From Victivallales bacterium (lineage in GTDB: Bacteria > Verrucomicrobiota > Lentisphaeria > Oligosphaerales > Oligosphaeraceae), in contig JAFPYX010000010.1 in the NCBI GenBank assembly GCA_017417585.1, forward strand, positions 29,999 to 93,998: DNA of 64,000 nt. The letters are read 5' to 3'. The position numbers and the translations under genes were made by a program. How positions within the stretch are numbered: the first letter of the stretch is position 1; each line of letters starts with the position of its first letter. The notes beneath the pieces were generated by a model. It was not told the DNA's origin. It made no database searches and was given only the letters and a program-made list of their open reading frames with translations. This document shows, piece after piece, positions 44,176 through 53,296 of the stretch.

Positions 44176-45366
44176 TTAACGCAATTTGATCATTACGATG
44201 ATGACCAATGGCATGATTGCGGTCTGAAGTAGCATGAAGCGAATGAGAACTTGCGAGTCCGACCATCCGAGATTCTTGCGGCAGTGGTCATGGACAGGAA
44301 ACCGATAGTGGTGAAGGAAACGGACGAGCAGACATTGCTTTGCGGCTTCCTCGTCCGTCGCGAAGTTTTCTGGGTGGATGGGATTGGCGACGATGGAGCG
44401 GGGCGGGCGCGTGTCGTAACCCATTTTTTTCATGAGCCGTAGGAGTATAAGCTTGATCAGACCGGCTCCACCATTGATGAAAAGAATGGGGGCCGCCACT
44501 AGAAACATGAGAGGATTGCCGGAAACCAGGACGGAAATGCCTATGAGCAGGCCATAAAACCGACTTCCGGCATCTCCCATCAGAACCATGCTGGGGTGGG
44601 CATTGAACCAAAGATAAGCACAAAGACCACCTGCGGCAGTGAAGATGCAGATTGCCCAGGATGCGCCATTTTCAAGATGTGGCAATAGCAAATACTTGGT
44701 GATGCCTTCATGGCCGAGTACTACATACAGGAAGAAACCCATACCAAAAAGACCATAGAGCGCAAGGGAACCGGCAACGCCGTCCACGCCATCAGAGCAG
44801 TTGACGACGTTGATCATGACCCAAAGCAAAGTGGTTCCGATAATGACATATAGCCAGATGGGCAACATGAATGCGCCTCCTGGCAGGGGGCCTTTGAAAA
44901 ATGGCAGCCAGATCAAAGGTCCGTCAGTTTCGGAAATTTGGGCCTGCCAATGGCCAATGGCCCAGGCGGCGACCATCGATATGGCCAGATCGAGAAGTCC
45001 CTTCTTCAGTTGTCCCCAGTCTGCTTGCGAGCGGTCGTCTAAATAGCCTGTCATCATGATGGCGAAAAGGCATATTCCGATGATCGCGTATTCCATGAAG
45101 AACGGCATGACGCAGAAAAGGCAGCCAAGGAAAATGAGAGTGGTGATAAGGCCTGCCCCCGTGGGTTTCCCCTTGGCCTTTTCAGAGCCGGCGACGAAAT
45201 TCTTCCCGCGGTCATGTGGAAGAAGATGCCACGTCTTCGGCAACAGGAACCATGTCAGAAGGGTGCAACTGCAAGCGCCAATTAGCATGAGAATCAAATG
45301 TGATTCCAAAAGCCGAAATGGTCCCCAGATGGAACTTAGGTAATGATTGGCTAGGTAAGGCAGCAT
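44176..45366 (-). CDS. mraY: MraY-like phospho-MurNAc-pentapeptide transferase
   Basis: 396 residues, about ten transmembrane helices. PNPT-family motifs: GYLDDRSQADWGQLKKG, INVVNCSDGVDGVAGS (usual NLTDGLDG reads NCSDGVDG), MVLMGDAGSRFYG, and a C-terminal PVHDHCRKNLGWSDSQVLIRF that matches the PIHHHFEKxGWxExQVxxRF of MraY but has HDH. The N-terminal loop reads KGKPTGAG rather than KxGTPTMGG. It should link UDP-MurNAc-pentapeptide to undecaprenyl phosphate (lipid I). Because of the changed loop, a related PNPT transferase is a fallback. It is outside any visible mur/dcw cluster, next to apbE and ftsH. Confidence 0.8.
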   Translation of the reverse strand: MLPYLANHYLSSIWGPFRLLESHLILMLIGACSCTLLTWFLLPKTWHLLPHDRGKNFVAGSEKAKGKPTGAGLITTLIFLGCLFCVMPFFMEYAIIGICLFAIMMTGYLDDRSQADWGQLKKGLLDLAISMVAAWAIGHWQAQISETDGPLIWLPFFKGPLPGGAFMLPIWLYVIIGTTLLWVMINVVNCSDGVDGVAGSLALYGLFGMGFFLYVVLGHEGITKYLLLPHLENGASWAICIFTAAGGLCAYLWFNAHPSMVLMGDAGSRFYGLLIGISVLVSGNPLMFLVAAPILFINGGAGLIKLILLRLMKKMGYDTRPPRSIVANPIHPENFATDEEAAKQCLLVRFLHHYRFPVHDHCRKNLGWSDSQVLIRFMLLQTAIMPLVIIVMIKLR

Positions 45367-45465
45367 AGGTGTAGGAAAGGCAAATTGTCTTGTGGCAAAT
45401 GTCCTGCCTCAAGGGAATTGGTCAAGAAGAAATGAGATTGGCGAGAGACTTTGCGGGAGCCTGGG

Positions 45466-46563
45466 CTAATGTCGCTCGAAGGGAGTGAAGTTGACATCGC
45501 CAACGGAAGAAGGCTCTGCTGTCTCTGGCTGCAAAAGAACGAAACCGGTATCAGGTATTTTGCCGGCAAGGCATTCGGCCAGGGGAAGGCCGCCGATGAA
45601 TACGGCGGTCGAGAAAATGTCCGAATAGACACCACTAGTGGTAATGGCCGTCACCTGTTCCATTGTCATCACCGGATTTCCCGTGCGTGGATCCATGATA
45701 TGCCCAATGAAACGTCCGTTGGTGGCCAGCAATGGTCGTTCAGTATTGGCGCTAGTGGCGATGAAACGCCGATTGGCATTGGTGATCTTGCCAAGCATTT
45801 CCCCTGATGCATGGTCTCCAAGTCTCGGAGCACGAATGAGGATTTCTCCGGCAGCAGGAAGCCCGGCAGGATTGTCCAGATACAGATTGCCCCCAAAGTC
45901 CAGATTGGCTCGGGTGATGCCAGGGCGGTCAAGGAGCGGACGGACCAAATCCAATGCTAAACCTTTTGCCAGTCCACCAAAATCCACGGAAATGCCATTC
46001 CTGGTTTTGGTAACCATGTGCGCCGTCTCATCAAAGATCAATTTGTCAAGCCCAACACGCTCCTTGACGATTGCGAGTTCTTCGGGTAGGGTGGGCTGTT
46101 CTGGATGACAGGCTACTTGTTTCCAAAATGCCATCAATGGACCGATTGTTATGTCAAAGGCTCCATCGGTGAGCTGGTATGCCTCGCGAGCGGCGTCAAA
46201 GGCCTGCCAAAGCATATCACTGCATGCGAAAGGGCTGTCAGCAGGAACGGCGTTGAAACGCGCTAGTTCGCTTTCGTCATCATAGCGGTTTAATGTCGCA
46301 TGGAGTCGGTTGATGATTTGAATGGCCTCAGCAGCAACTTGGTCGGCGCTTGCCTTGTCACCCCAAAGAGTGAGACTGCACTTTGTGTCAAAAGCATAGA
46401 CAGAATAAGTATATGCTTCTGCGGCATCGGAGATTGTTTGCGCTGTGGTTCCTCCTGGCCGCGTATGATTGCAGGAAATCTCCCGAACCAAAACGCCTAC
46501 TGCCATCAGAAAAACTCCGGTCCGGAGAATGAGTCGCAGGATGATAGCGTTTTTCTCGGTCAT
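45466..46563 (-). CDS. apbE: FAD:protein FMN transferase
   Basis: 365 residues from the ATG at 46563, 5 bp after the ftsH stop; an overlapping TTG at 46572 is less likely. A membrane anchor or lipoprotein-like signal with ISCNH (Cys about residue 27) is at the N-terminus. ApbE motifs: EAYQLTDGAFDITIGPLMAFW, SVDFGGLAKGLALDLVRPLL, ITRANLDFGGNLYL and AVTAITTSGVYSDIFSTAVFIGG. The last, with the metal-binding Thr/Ser region, is near the C-terminus. It attaches FMN covalently to Thr residues of extracytoplasmic proteins such as Nqr/Rnf subunits; no such partner is in this window. Confidence 0.93.
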   Translation of the reverse strand: MTEKNAIILRLILRTGVFLMAVGVLVREISCNHTRPGGTTAQTISDAAEAYTYSVYAFDTKCSLTLWGDKASADQVAAEAIQIINRLHATLNRYDDESELARFNAVPADSPFACSDMLWQAFDAAREAYQLTDGAFDITIGPLMAFWKQVACHPEQPTLPEELAIVKERVGLDKLIFDETAHMVTKTRNGISVDFGGLAKGLALDLVRPLLDRPGITRANLDFGGNLYLDNPAGLPAAGEILIRAPRLGDHASGEMLGKITNANRRFIATSANTERPLLATNGRFIGHIMDPRTGNPVMTMEQVTAITTSGVYSDIFSTAVFIGGLPLAECLAGKIPDTGFVLLQPETAEPSSVGDVNFTPFERH

Positions 46564-46568
46564 CAGTT

Positions 46569-48725
46569 TCAAGAAGGCGGGGCTTGGGGAGGATTGGTTT
46601 TGTCTGTGGAAGACGAAGGCTTTTCCGGGAGATCTTTGGGAGGCGGCGCCATGGGGGGCAGGGGATGCTTGGGGGCAGAGGCCATGGGGGGCGTTCCCAA
46701 TTTGCCATCTGCGGATTGATTCCCTGGCTCCGGTGTAGAAGGAAGAGAATCGTCCAGGCCTTCATCCTGCGCTTGAAGTGCCTCTTCGATGGGGTCGTCA
46801 AAATCATGCGCAAGGTCCGCGGGTGACCGACGGGATGGTGGTTCAGGTAAGCCGAGCAACTCGTAGACTTCATGGGCGGTAAGGGTTTCACGTTCCAACA
46901 GAGCCTGTGCGAGTTTTTCCAGCAAGTCGCGATGTTCAGTAAGAATGTTGGTTGCCCGTGACTTCTGCTCGTAGATGATTCGCCGGATTTCCAAGTCGAT
47001 CTCACGGGCAGTCTCCGGGCTGAAGCCCTCGGTTCGCGTGATATCGCGACCCAGGTAGAGATGTTCTTCGTGACCGACATAGTCGATGGTGCCCAGCTTG
47101 TCCGACATGCCCCATTTGCACACCATCTGGCGAGCAATTTCCGTAGCCTGGTGGATGTCCTGGCTGGCGCCGGTCGAAATGTCATCCAAAACCAATTCTT
47201 CGGCGGCCCGACCCCCGAAAGAGACGGCGATTCGATCCAGTAATTCGTTGCGGGTGAAACCATTGATGTCACCCTCTGGAATGTACATTGTTGCACCCAA
47301 TGCGTTGCCGCGCGGGATGATCGTGATTTTGTGGAGCGGAGTGGCATTTTCACAGAAAAGCCCCACGAGAGCGTGACCTCCTTCATGGTAGGCGGTGAGT
47401 CGGCGTTCCTTGTCATCCATCCGGTGACTCTTGCGTTCGCGTCCCCAGCTGACCTTGTCGCGTGCCTCCTCCAATTCAGGCATTCCAACCGCGTCAAGTT
47501 TACGGCGGGTGGCCAGCAGCGCGGCTTCATTGATCATATTGGCTAGGTCGGCACCGGAGAAACCCGCAGTGGCTCGCGCGATGATGCGCAAATCCACATC
47601 GTCGGCCAGTTTGGTCTTTCGGGCGTGGACTTTGAGGATGGCGAGACGACCGCGCAAATCCGGCAATGGCACCACGACCTGTCGGTCAAATCGTCCAGGA
47701 CGTAGAAGCGCGGAGTCCAGCACATCCGCACGATTGGTGGCAGCAAGAACAATGACTCCTTGGTTGGTGTCAAAGCCATCCATTTCCACCAACAGGGCAT
47801 TGAGCGTTTGTTCACGTTCGTCATGGCCACCGCCTATCCCTGTGCCACGCTGACGTCCCACTGCATCGATTTCATCGATGAAGATAAGGGCCGGTGTATT
47901 TTTCTTTGCCTCTTCAAACATGTCTCGAACGCGCGAGGCACCGACACCGACAAACATTTCGACAAAATCAGATCCCGAAATGGAATAGAATGCCGCACTG
48001 GATTCTCCAGCGATCGCTTTGGCCAGCAAGGTTTTGCCAGTGCCAGGAGGCCCAACGAGCAAGGCACCGTGAGGAACGTGTGCCCCCAGGCGGGAAAAAC
48101 TCTGCGGATCCTTCAGAAAGTCAACAAATTCCTGCATCTCTTCCTTGGCTTCTTCGCAGCCGGCGACATCCTTGAAGGTGATGGGATTCTTGCCAGGTTC
48201 TACACGCCGTGCGCGAGATTTGCCAAAAGTGATGCCGCCGGGACCATTGGCACGCATCTGACGGGAGAAGATGAAGTAGAAGAAGGCAATCAGAAGCACA
48301 GTCGGAAGGAGCATGTACACCAGGTTGGTAAAGGTGTTGGATTCCGAACGTGCTTCATAAATGGGGGCGTACTGCCGGATCAATGCATCTAGCGCATCCG
48401 TATATATTACTTGGGTGGTGAATTGGATCTGTTGGGCAGTGCCTTTTTCTTGAAGCATGCCCGAAAGGTGACGGACAACGCCATTGCCGTCATCGGAAAG
48501 CACCAGCTTGATGACTTGATGGCGGGTCAGCTGCGATTCAAATTCCGATTGCGTAAGGGTCTTGACTTTTTCACGCCCATGCAGACTGTAATATCCAAGC
48601 ATCGGCCCGACAATCAAAAGGATTAGCCAGAATATGATTTGCCATACGGCGACGGGGGGGCGTGGTTGGCGTGGATGCCGTGGTGGCATCGGTGGTTTTG
48701 AATCGGGAATCTTTGAATTACTCAT
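46569..48725 (-). CDS. ftsH: ATP-dependent zinc metalloprotease FtsH
   Basis: 718 residues. Two N-terminal transmembrane helices (about 27-46 and 134-153) flank a periplasmic domain. The AAA module has Walker [10 protein letters not shown], pore FVEMFVG, Walker [14 protein letters not shown] and [21 protein letters not shown]. The protease site is [11 protein letters not shown] (HExxH). It degrades membrane and some soluble proteins. The proline-rich, acidic C-terminal tail (about 640-718, [13 protein letters not shown] to the end) is longer than in E. coli FtsH (644 residues in all). It shares an operon with apbE. Confidence 0.96.
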   Translation of the reverse strand: MSNSKIPDSKPPMPPRHPRQPRPPVAVWQIIFWLILLIVGPMLGYYSLHGREKVKTLTQSEFESQLTRHQVIKLVLSDDGNGVVRHLSGMLQEKGTAQQIQFTTQVIYTDALDALIRQYAPIYEARSESNTFTNLVYMLLPTVLLIAFFYFIFSRQMRANGPGGITFGKSRARRVEPGKNPITFKDVAGCEEAKEEMQEFVDFLKDPQSFSRLGAHVPHGALLVGPPGTGKTLLAKAIAGESSAAFYSISGSDFVEMFVGVGASRVRDMFEEAKKNTPALIFIDEIDAVGRQRGTGIGGGHDEREQTLNALLVEMDGFDTNQGVIVLAATNRADVLDSALLRPGRFDRQVVVPLPDLRGRLAILKVHARKTKLADDVDLRIIARATAGFSGADLANMINEAALLATRRKLDAVGMPELEEARDKVSWGRERKSHRMDDKERRLTAYHEGGHALVGLFCENATPLHKITIIPRGNALGATMYIPEGDINGFTRNELLDRIAVSFGGRAAEELVLDDISTGASQDIHQATEIARQMVCKWGMSDKLGTIDYVGHEEHLYLGRDITRTEGFSPETAREIDLEIRRIIYEQKSRATNILTEHRDLLEKLAQALLERETLTAHEVYELLGLPEPPSRRSPADLAHDFDDPIEEALQAQDEGLDDSLPSTPEPGNQSADGKLGTPPMASAPKHPLPPMAPPPKDLPEKPSSSTDKTNPPQAPPS

Positions 48726-48800
48726 GGCAGGTTAAAAGCTTGGACAAATTCAAAACCACTTGAAAATTACGTGCGGGTTTTGAGGAGGGGTTAAAAGAAA

Positions 48801-48843
48801 CGCCTGATGATGGTTCACCATTGTGAACGACAGTCATCAGGCG
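48801..48843 (-). terminator. Hairpin terminator after the FHA gene
   Basis: CGCCTGATGA and its exact reverse complement TCATCAGGCG form a 10-bp stem; an inner GTTCAC/GTGAAC stem lies between them. Reading on the minus strand, the hairpin is followed by TTTCTTTT. It lies 43 bp after the FHA gene stop and before ftsH, so it would end FHA transcription. A rho-independent terminator is likely. Confidence 0.75.
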
Positions 48844-48886
48844 TGCGATGCCAAACCGAATGATGGGTGGAAGGAACGAACTACCG

Positions 48887-49414
48887 TTATTTCAGGAGGT
48901 AGAACACCAGGGCAACCAAAACCAGAACGCCAAGCAAGGCCAAAATAACATTAATGATGACCGTATGCTTGCGGTTCTCACGCAAAGTGTTGTTGTATTT
49001 GGCGCTGAATTTCGTTCCCAGATTCTTCATCTGAGGCTTGTTGATCTCGCCCGTTCCGGTATCTTCCAGATTGATGACAGAGATGGTACGGCTTTCCGTA
49101 TGGTCGCCCTGAAGGTCGTCATACAGGATTTCAATTCCACCCACTTGGAGGATATCGCCGTTTTTCAACTTGATGGAATCTTCCGAAGAGACCTGCTGGT
49201 CATTGACCTTGGTGCCGTTGGTGGAATTGTCATCCCGGATGGCATAACTGTTGTCATCCAGTTTAACTAGGGTGCAATGCTTGCCGCTGATGGTGGGGTC
49301 GGCAATGCAGATGTCGCAACTGTCGGAACGACCAATGGTGTATTTGTCCAGAGTCAATGAAAACGCGGTGCCCCGCATTTGCTCGGAAAGGATAAAGAGT
49401 TTCGGATTGCCCAT
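48887..49414 (-). CDS. FHA-domain protein with C-terminal transmembrane anchor
   Basis: 175 residues. The FHA domain (about 20-95) shows YTIGRSDSCDICIADPTISGKHC and DDNSTNGTKVNDQQV, the Gly-Arg-Ser and Asn-Gly phosphothreonine-binding residues. A linker and one transmembrane helix (about 152-173, VIINVILALLGVLVLVALVFYLL) follow. The tail-anchored orientation leaves the FHA domain in the cytoplasm. Phosphothreonine-reading modules imply a Ser/Thr kinase somewhere in the genome. The ends of the operon are marked by a terminator after it and by a 161-bp gap before it. Confidence 0.88.
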   Translation of the reverse strand: MGNPKLFILSEQMRGTAFSLTLDKYTIGRSDSCDICIADPTISGKHCTLVKLDDNSYAIRDDNSTNGTKVNDQQVSSEDSIKLKNGDILQVGGIEILYDDLQGDHTESRTISVINLEDTGTGEINKPQMKNLGTKFSAKYNNTLRENRKHTVIINVILALLGVLVLVALVFYLLK

Positions 49415-49575
49415 AATCTCTTTAGTTTTGTTAAGGTCGGCTAGAGTAATTCAGGTGACAAGGAATTTACATCCCCATATCTTAGCCCATAATTCTCAAA
49501 CCGCCACTTGTCGAACGAAAAAAAAGGGATTTTTTTATCGTCAGGGGTTGATTTTTTAAAAAAAACTGTAAAAGA

Positions 49576-51948
49576 TCATTTTGCCATGTCTTCGCCGGTC
49601 CGGAGCATGGAGTGGTAATTCGGGAATTTTTCTTCTAGACGGGCTTCTTCTTCGTTCGCCTGCCCGTCCAGATGCTGGTCTCGAAGGATTTGAATGATGA
49701 GTTGGCGTGCCATGGGGGAATAGCGCTCGTCGGTCTTCAGATAGCCTGCGAGGCTTGCCACGGATTTGGCGTTTTCCAGGTCATGCTGGCAATCGTAAAG
49801 GAATTTTGCCTTGACCCACCATGCCCGTGTGGCAGCCCGGACGGGGAATATGGCAGGCCGCTCCTTTTCCAAGGAACGGTCCACATTCATGAGAGCCAAG
49901 TCGTAGTTTTTGGCATGAAGATGGATTTCCGCTAGGATTGCATAGGCATCTGCCGGCGTGGGAAGATTATGCTGTTCGCAGTCACCAATCAGGTTTTGCA
50001 AGCGATTCTGCGCATCTTGCGGGCGACGATCCATCTCTGCTTCGGCAAGTTTGATCGTCGCCCGAAGTTTTATGTCTTGCGGGGCATCTTGAATGTTCAG
50101 CAATGCATTCCAGGCAGAACAGGCAAAACCCAATTGCTGCTTTTCAGCGCAGAAATTGGCAAGGTCATCGTAGAATTGGAAGGAGAGAGGCTGTGGATTG
50201 GCAAAGAATTCAGGAAGCAAGGCAAAAAGCGCCTCGGAACGTTTGATGGTGAAAAGCAGCTGAACCTGAACAGGGAGTAGATTTTGTCTGGCGGAAGGAG
50301 GCAATTCGGGGAGTGCCAAGGCCTGGGCATAGCAATTTGCTGCGGTTTCATATTGATTCAGGGCAAGGAAGTGATTTCCCAAACGGGTTAGCCAGACAGT
50401 CCGCTCACGTCCCGAGGTCTTTTCGACGGTGTCGCGGGCAACCTGAAAAGCCACATCGTCCTGCCCGCCTCGAGAGGCGATTTGGTATTGCAATTCGGCC
50501 GCCTGCAACAGAATGTCATTCTGGGAGGAAAACTCGTTGCGAACTGCGTCTAAACAACGTTTGGCACACTCGTAGTCAGGGATTTGTTCTGCATATAATG
50601 CAGTCTGCATGAGCAATGCGGGGCGATGTTCCGGGCATTGTTGGGCAAGTTTCTCCATGAGGTCGGCGGCTGGCCTCCACAGGCGGTCTACCTCGTATAG
50701 TTTAGTCAATAGGCATCCGTATTGGTAAGTTGCGTCGCGGTCTCCAGCCAGAAGTGGCAGGAGACTTTCCAGATACCCCCGGGCACGGGGGATTTCCTTG
50801 CGGCGGTAGGCACTTTCTGCCAGCCGCGCCAATAAAATCGGCTTATAAAGGGAATTGGGAAAGTCTTCCAAAAAAGCATCGCCTGCGGAAAGGGCCGCTT
50901 CATCTTCTTCCAATGCGGAGAGGGCGCAAAATTCGGCATAACGTGCCTGTCGAAGGACGTCTTCAGCAGTTGTTGGAGCAGCGATTACTTTACGCAACCA
51001 TGGAAGGGCCTCCTTGGGACGCTCTAAAGTGCAAAGTGCGTCGGCGGTTGCCAGCTCAAGTTGTTGGTCGGGAACATCGCTGGGGAACTGCTCCCGATAT
51101 CGCGTCACCAATTCAAGGAATTCCTGCGTCTTCCCTAGGCGTAATTTGCAGAGACACAATTGCCTAAGAGCATTGGCGGCATATTCGCCGTCCGGGTATT
51201 CCACTAGAAGCGTGGCATAAAGGCGTTCGGGGAGCGAAAGGTCATTCCCTTGCTGAAAAGCCAGTCCTGCCGCCTGATAAAGCAGATTGCTGCGGAGGTG
51301 TTTGGGGGGTGAAGGGAATGAAAGGATTTCCTGGTAAAGTTTTAGCGCTTCTTGCAGATTCCCTTCGTTTTGGAGGAAATAAGCATAACGAATTCGCGCT
51401 TCCAGACGGGCCGGGTGGTTTTCCTGCAAGGGAGCGGATGCCAGCTCCTGGTAAAGCTTCAAAGATTCTGATGTCTGTTGGAGTGCCTGGTGGCAGTAGG
51501 CAAGCGCTAGCATCGCCTCTTCACGATCTATGGAGTCATTGGCAGATTTGATCAATTCATGATAAACAGTTGCGGCGTTCGCATAGTCCTTGAGGTTGAA
51601 ATGGCATGCGGCAGATAAACGCAGAAATTCCTCTCGTTGCGGGGATTTAGGGTATTTTTTAAGATAATCCTGAACCGCCCCGATGGTCTCGGCGGTACGA
51701 TGCTGTCGATCCAGAACGGCGATTTTGTATTGCATCACTGTGTCCGCGTAGGGGTGATCCGGATAACGTTGAAGGAAAACGTTGATCTGGGGCAATAGTG
51801 TCTCGTCAAATTTCCGCGTGTAGAGTTCTGTGATATAAAGATACAGGTCATCCGGCGTCAGGGAGGCTTCGTAGTCTTCTGCATGGAAAGAAGACAATAC
51901 CGCCAAGGAAAAAAAACAAAACAAAAATAAACGTGAAAACCTGGTCAT
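49576..51948 (-). CDS. Secreted TPR-repeat protein (790 residues)
   Basis: A signal peptide (FLFCFFSLAVLSSFHA, residues 8-23) is followed by about 15-20 tetratricopeptide-like repeats filling the whole protein. Examples are YLKKYPKSPQREEFLRLSAACHFNLKDYANAATVYHEL and ALALAYCHQALQQTSESLKLYQEL. It is a periplasmic or outer-membrane-side scaffold, not an enzyme. It begins 23 bp after exbD and is cotranscribed with exbB and exbD, so it may work with this proton-driven complex, as YbgF/CpoB-type TPR proteins do with Tol-Pal. The family call (TPR) is sure; the role is inferred from context. Confidence 0.85.
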   Translation of the reverse strand: MTRFSRLFLFCFFSLAVLSSFHAEDYEASLTPDDLYLYITELYTRKFDETLLPQINVFLQRYPDHPYADTVMQYKIAVLDRQHRTAETIGAVQDYLKKYPKSPQREEFLRLSAACHFNLKDYANAATVYHELIKSANDSIDREEAMLALAYCHQALQQTSESLKLYQELASAPLQENHPARLEARIRYAYFLQNEGNLQEALKLYQEILSFPSPPKHLRSNLLYQAAGLAFQQGNDLSLPERLYATLLVEYPDGEYAANALRQLCLCKLRLGKTQEFLELVTRYREQFPSDVPDQQLELATADALCTLERPKEALPWLRKVIAAPTTAEDVLRQARYAEFCALSALEEDEAALSAGDAFLEDFPNSLYKPILLARLAESAYRRKEIPRARGYLESLLPLLAGDRDATYQYGCLLTKLYEVDRLWRPAADLMEKLAQQCPEHRPALLMQTALYAEQIPDYECAKRCLDAVRNEFSSQNDILLQAAELQYQIASRGGQDDVAFQVARDTVEKTSGRERTVWLTRLGNHFLALNQYETAANCYAQALALPELPPSARQNLLPVQVQLLFTIKRSEALFALLPEFFANPQPLSFQFYDDLANFCAEKQQLGFACSAWNALLNIQDAPQDIKLRATIKLAEAEMDRRPQDAQNRLQNLIGDCEQHNLPTPADAYAILAEIHLHAKNYDLALMNVDRSLEKERPAIFPVRAATRAWWVKAKFLYDCQHDLENAKSVASLAGYLKTDERYSPMARQLIIQILRDQHLDGQANEEEARLEEKFPNYHSMLRTGEDMAK

Positions 51949-51971
51949 GGCTTACTCCAGATCTCAAAAAA

Positions 51972-52406
51972 TCAAGGCGTGGCATCCGGTGCCGATGGTG
52001 TTGTGGTGGCAATTGAGACGTTCCACACATTGGCACCGCGGCAAAGGTCCAGAATGTGGACAAGGTGCTGGCAACTGGTGTCACGGTCTGGGCGAACAAT
52101 GCATGGCTGGTCCTTGAAAGTCGTGGCGATGGCCCCCAGGATTTCCTTCAACTGGGCATCCGATACCTCGTTGCTGTTGATGAAGACCTTACCGTCTCGG
52201 TCGATGTTCAGGATGACTTCTCCGTATTGACGAATGTCGTTCTCCGATGCATTTGCGGCAGTAGGCACTTTGATCTCCAGCTTGTTATCCCATTGGGCGA
52301 AGATGGTTGCCGCCATGAAATGGATCAGCAGGATGAAGACGATGTCGAGCATTGGAGCCATCTGGAAGCCAGCACCGTGTTCCTGAAATTTCTTTTTGAA
52401 GTCCAT
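51972..52406 (-). CDS. exbD: ExbD/TolR-family protein
   Basis: 144 residues. Short cytoplasmic N-terminus, one transmembrane helix with the family acidic residue (FQMAPMLDIVFILLIHFMAATIF, Asp at about 21), and a periplasmic C-terminal domain (EVILNIDRDGKVFINSNEVSDAQLKEILGA). With ExbB it forms a proton channel that energises outer-membrane processes. The start, MDFKKKF, is 69 bp after exbB. The exact partner (TonB or Tol) cannot be told from sequence; the next gene encodes a TPR protein. Confidence 0.9.
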   Translation of the reverse strand: MDFKKKFQEHGAGFQMAPMLDIVFILLIHFMAATIFAQWDNKLEIKVPTAANASENDIRQYGEVILNIDRDGKVFINSNEVSDAQLKEILGAIATTFKDQPCIVRPDRDTSCQHLVHILDLCRGANVWNVSIATTTPSAPDATP

Positions 52407-52474
52407 GAGAATGCTAGTAGGCTAGTGGTTGCACACGGAATTCGATCCTAATGAGGATTCTGAAAGTAGAAAAG

Positions 52475-53218
52475 TTATTTTTTCGCACTGGCGAGTCGAC
52501 GCATTAACGTTGCGCATTGTCCTTCCAAGTGGCTGGTAAGGCGGTTGAGATGCCCGCGGAAGATGGAGTAGGCAGCAATGGAAAGAATGCCGACAATCAG
52601 ACCGCCGAATGTGGTGAACATAGCTTGGGAGACACCGCTGGTCAGGCGGGCGGATTTGTTGGCCAGGCTGATGCCGGCGTCCAGTCCGGTGAACGATACC
52701 ATCATTCCCCAGACAGTGCCAAGGAGTCCAATCATTGGTGCGATGGTGCCAATGTCCATCAGGTATTGGATTTTTGTCCAGAGCTGAGCGACTTGCCGGG
52801 ATCCTTCTTCCTCCATGGCATTCTGGATGGGCGACAAGTCGATTTTTTCTGCATTTGGCGAGGAAGCCAGCAAGCCGGCGTTGATGATTCGGGCGGCCGG
52901 AGAAGAATTGGCGGCGGCCAGCTCGGCCAAACCCTCGACATCACCATGGTCTGCCAGGTCTTTGGCCTGATTTATGAATGCAAGTGGGCACAAGATGTTT
53001 TTGCGCAGGGTGAACAAATAGAAGAGAATCAACATTACGGCAATAAATGAGAGCCCGACAAGCACATACATGATGCCTCCCCCCTTTGTGATGATGTCCA
53101 TCATGGTCAAATCGGGGGCGTTTTCCATCATCGGTGCCGGTGAGGCGGCTTCTTGGGCATTGACCATGACCGAGGCTGCATAAGTCAACAGTGCGTAACG
53201 AAAAGCGGAAGGTTTCAT
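52475..53218 (-). CDS. exbB: ExbB/TolQ/MotA-type proton channel protein
   Basis: 247 residues. Possible signal (residues 1-21), then a transmembrane helix (about 50-71), a cytoplasmic loop, and two helices in the MotA/TolQ/ExbB domain (IAPMIGLLGTVWGMMVSF and TTFGGLIVGILSIAAYSIF). The LGTVWGM and TTFGGLIVGI motifs are characteristic. Together with ExbD it transduces proton motive force. An N-terminal signal in addition to the usual three helices is seen in some ExbB subfamilies. It lies 78 bp after the double CDP-alcohol transferase gene. Confidence 0.9.
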   Translation of the reverse strand: MKPSAFRYALLTYAASVMVNAQEAASPAPMMENAPDLTMMDIITKGGGIMYVLVGLSFIAVMLILFYLFTLRKNILCPLAFINQAKDLADHGDVEGLAELAAANSSPAARIINAGLLASSPNAEKIDLSPIQNAMEEEGSRQVAQLWTKIQYLMDIGTIAPMIGLLGTVWGMMVSFTGLDAGISLANKSARLTSGVSQAMFTTFGGLIVGILSIAAYSIFRGHLNRLTSHLEGQCATLMRRLASAKK

Positions 53219-53296
53219 GGCTTTCTAAGAGTTATGGGATTAAAATGCGGTGAAGAAGGGGAGGGGCAGCAGGCGGCTGGTAGTCCATATGCCCCG

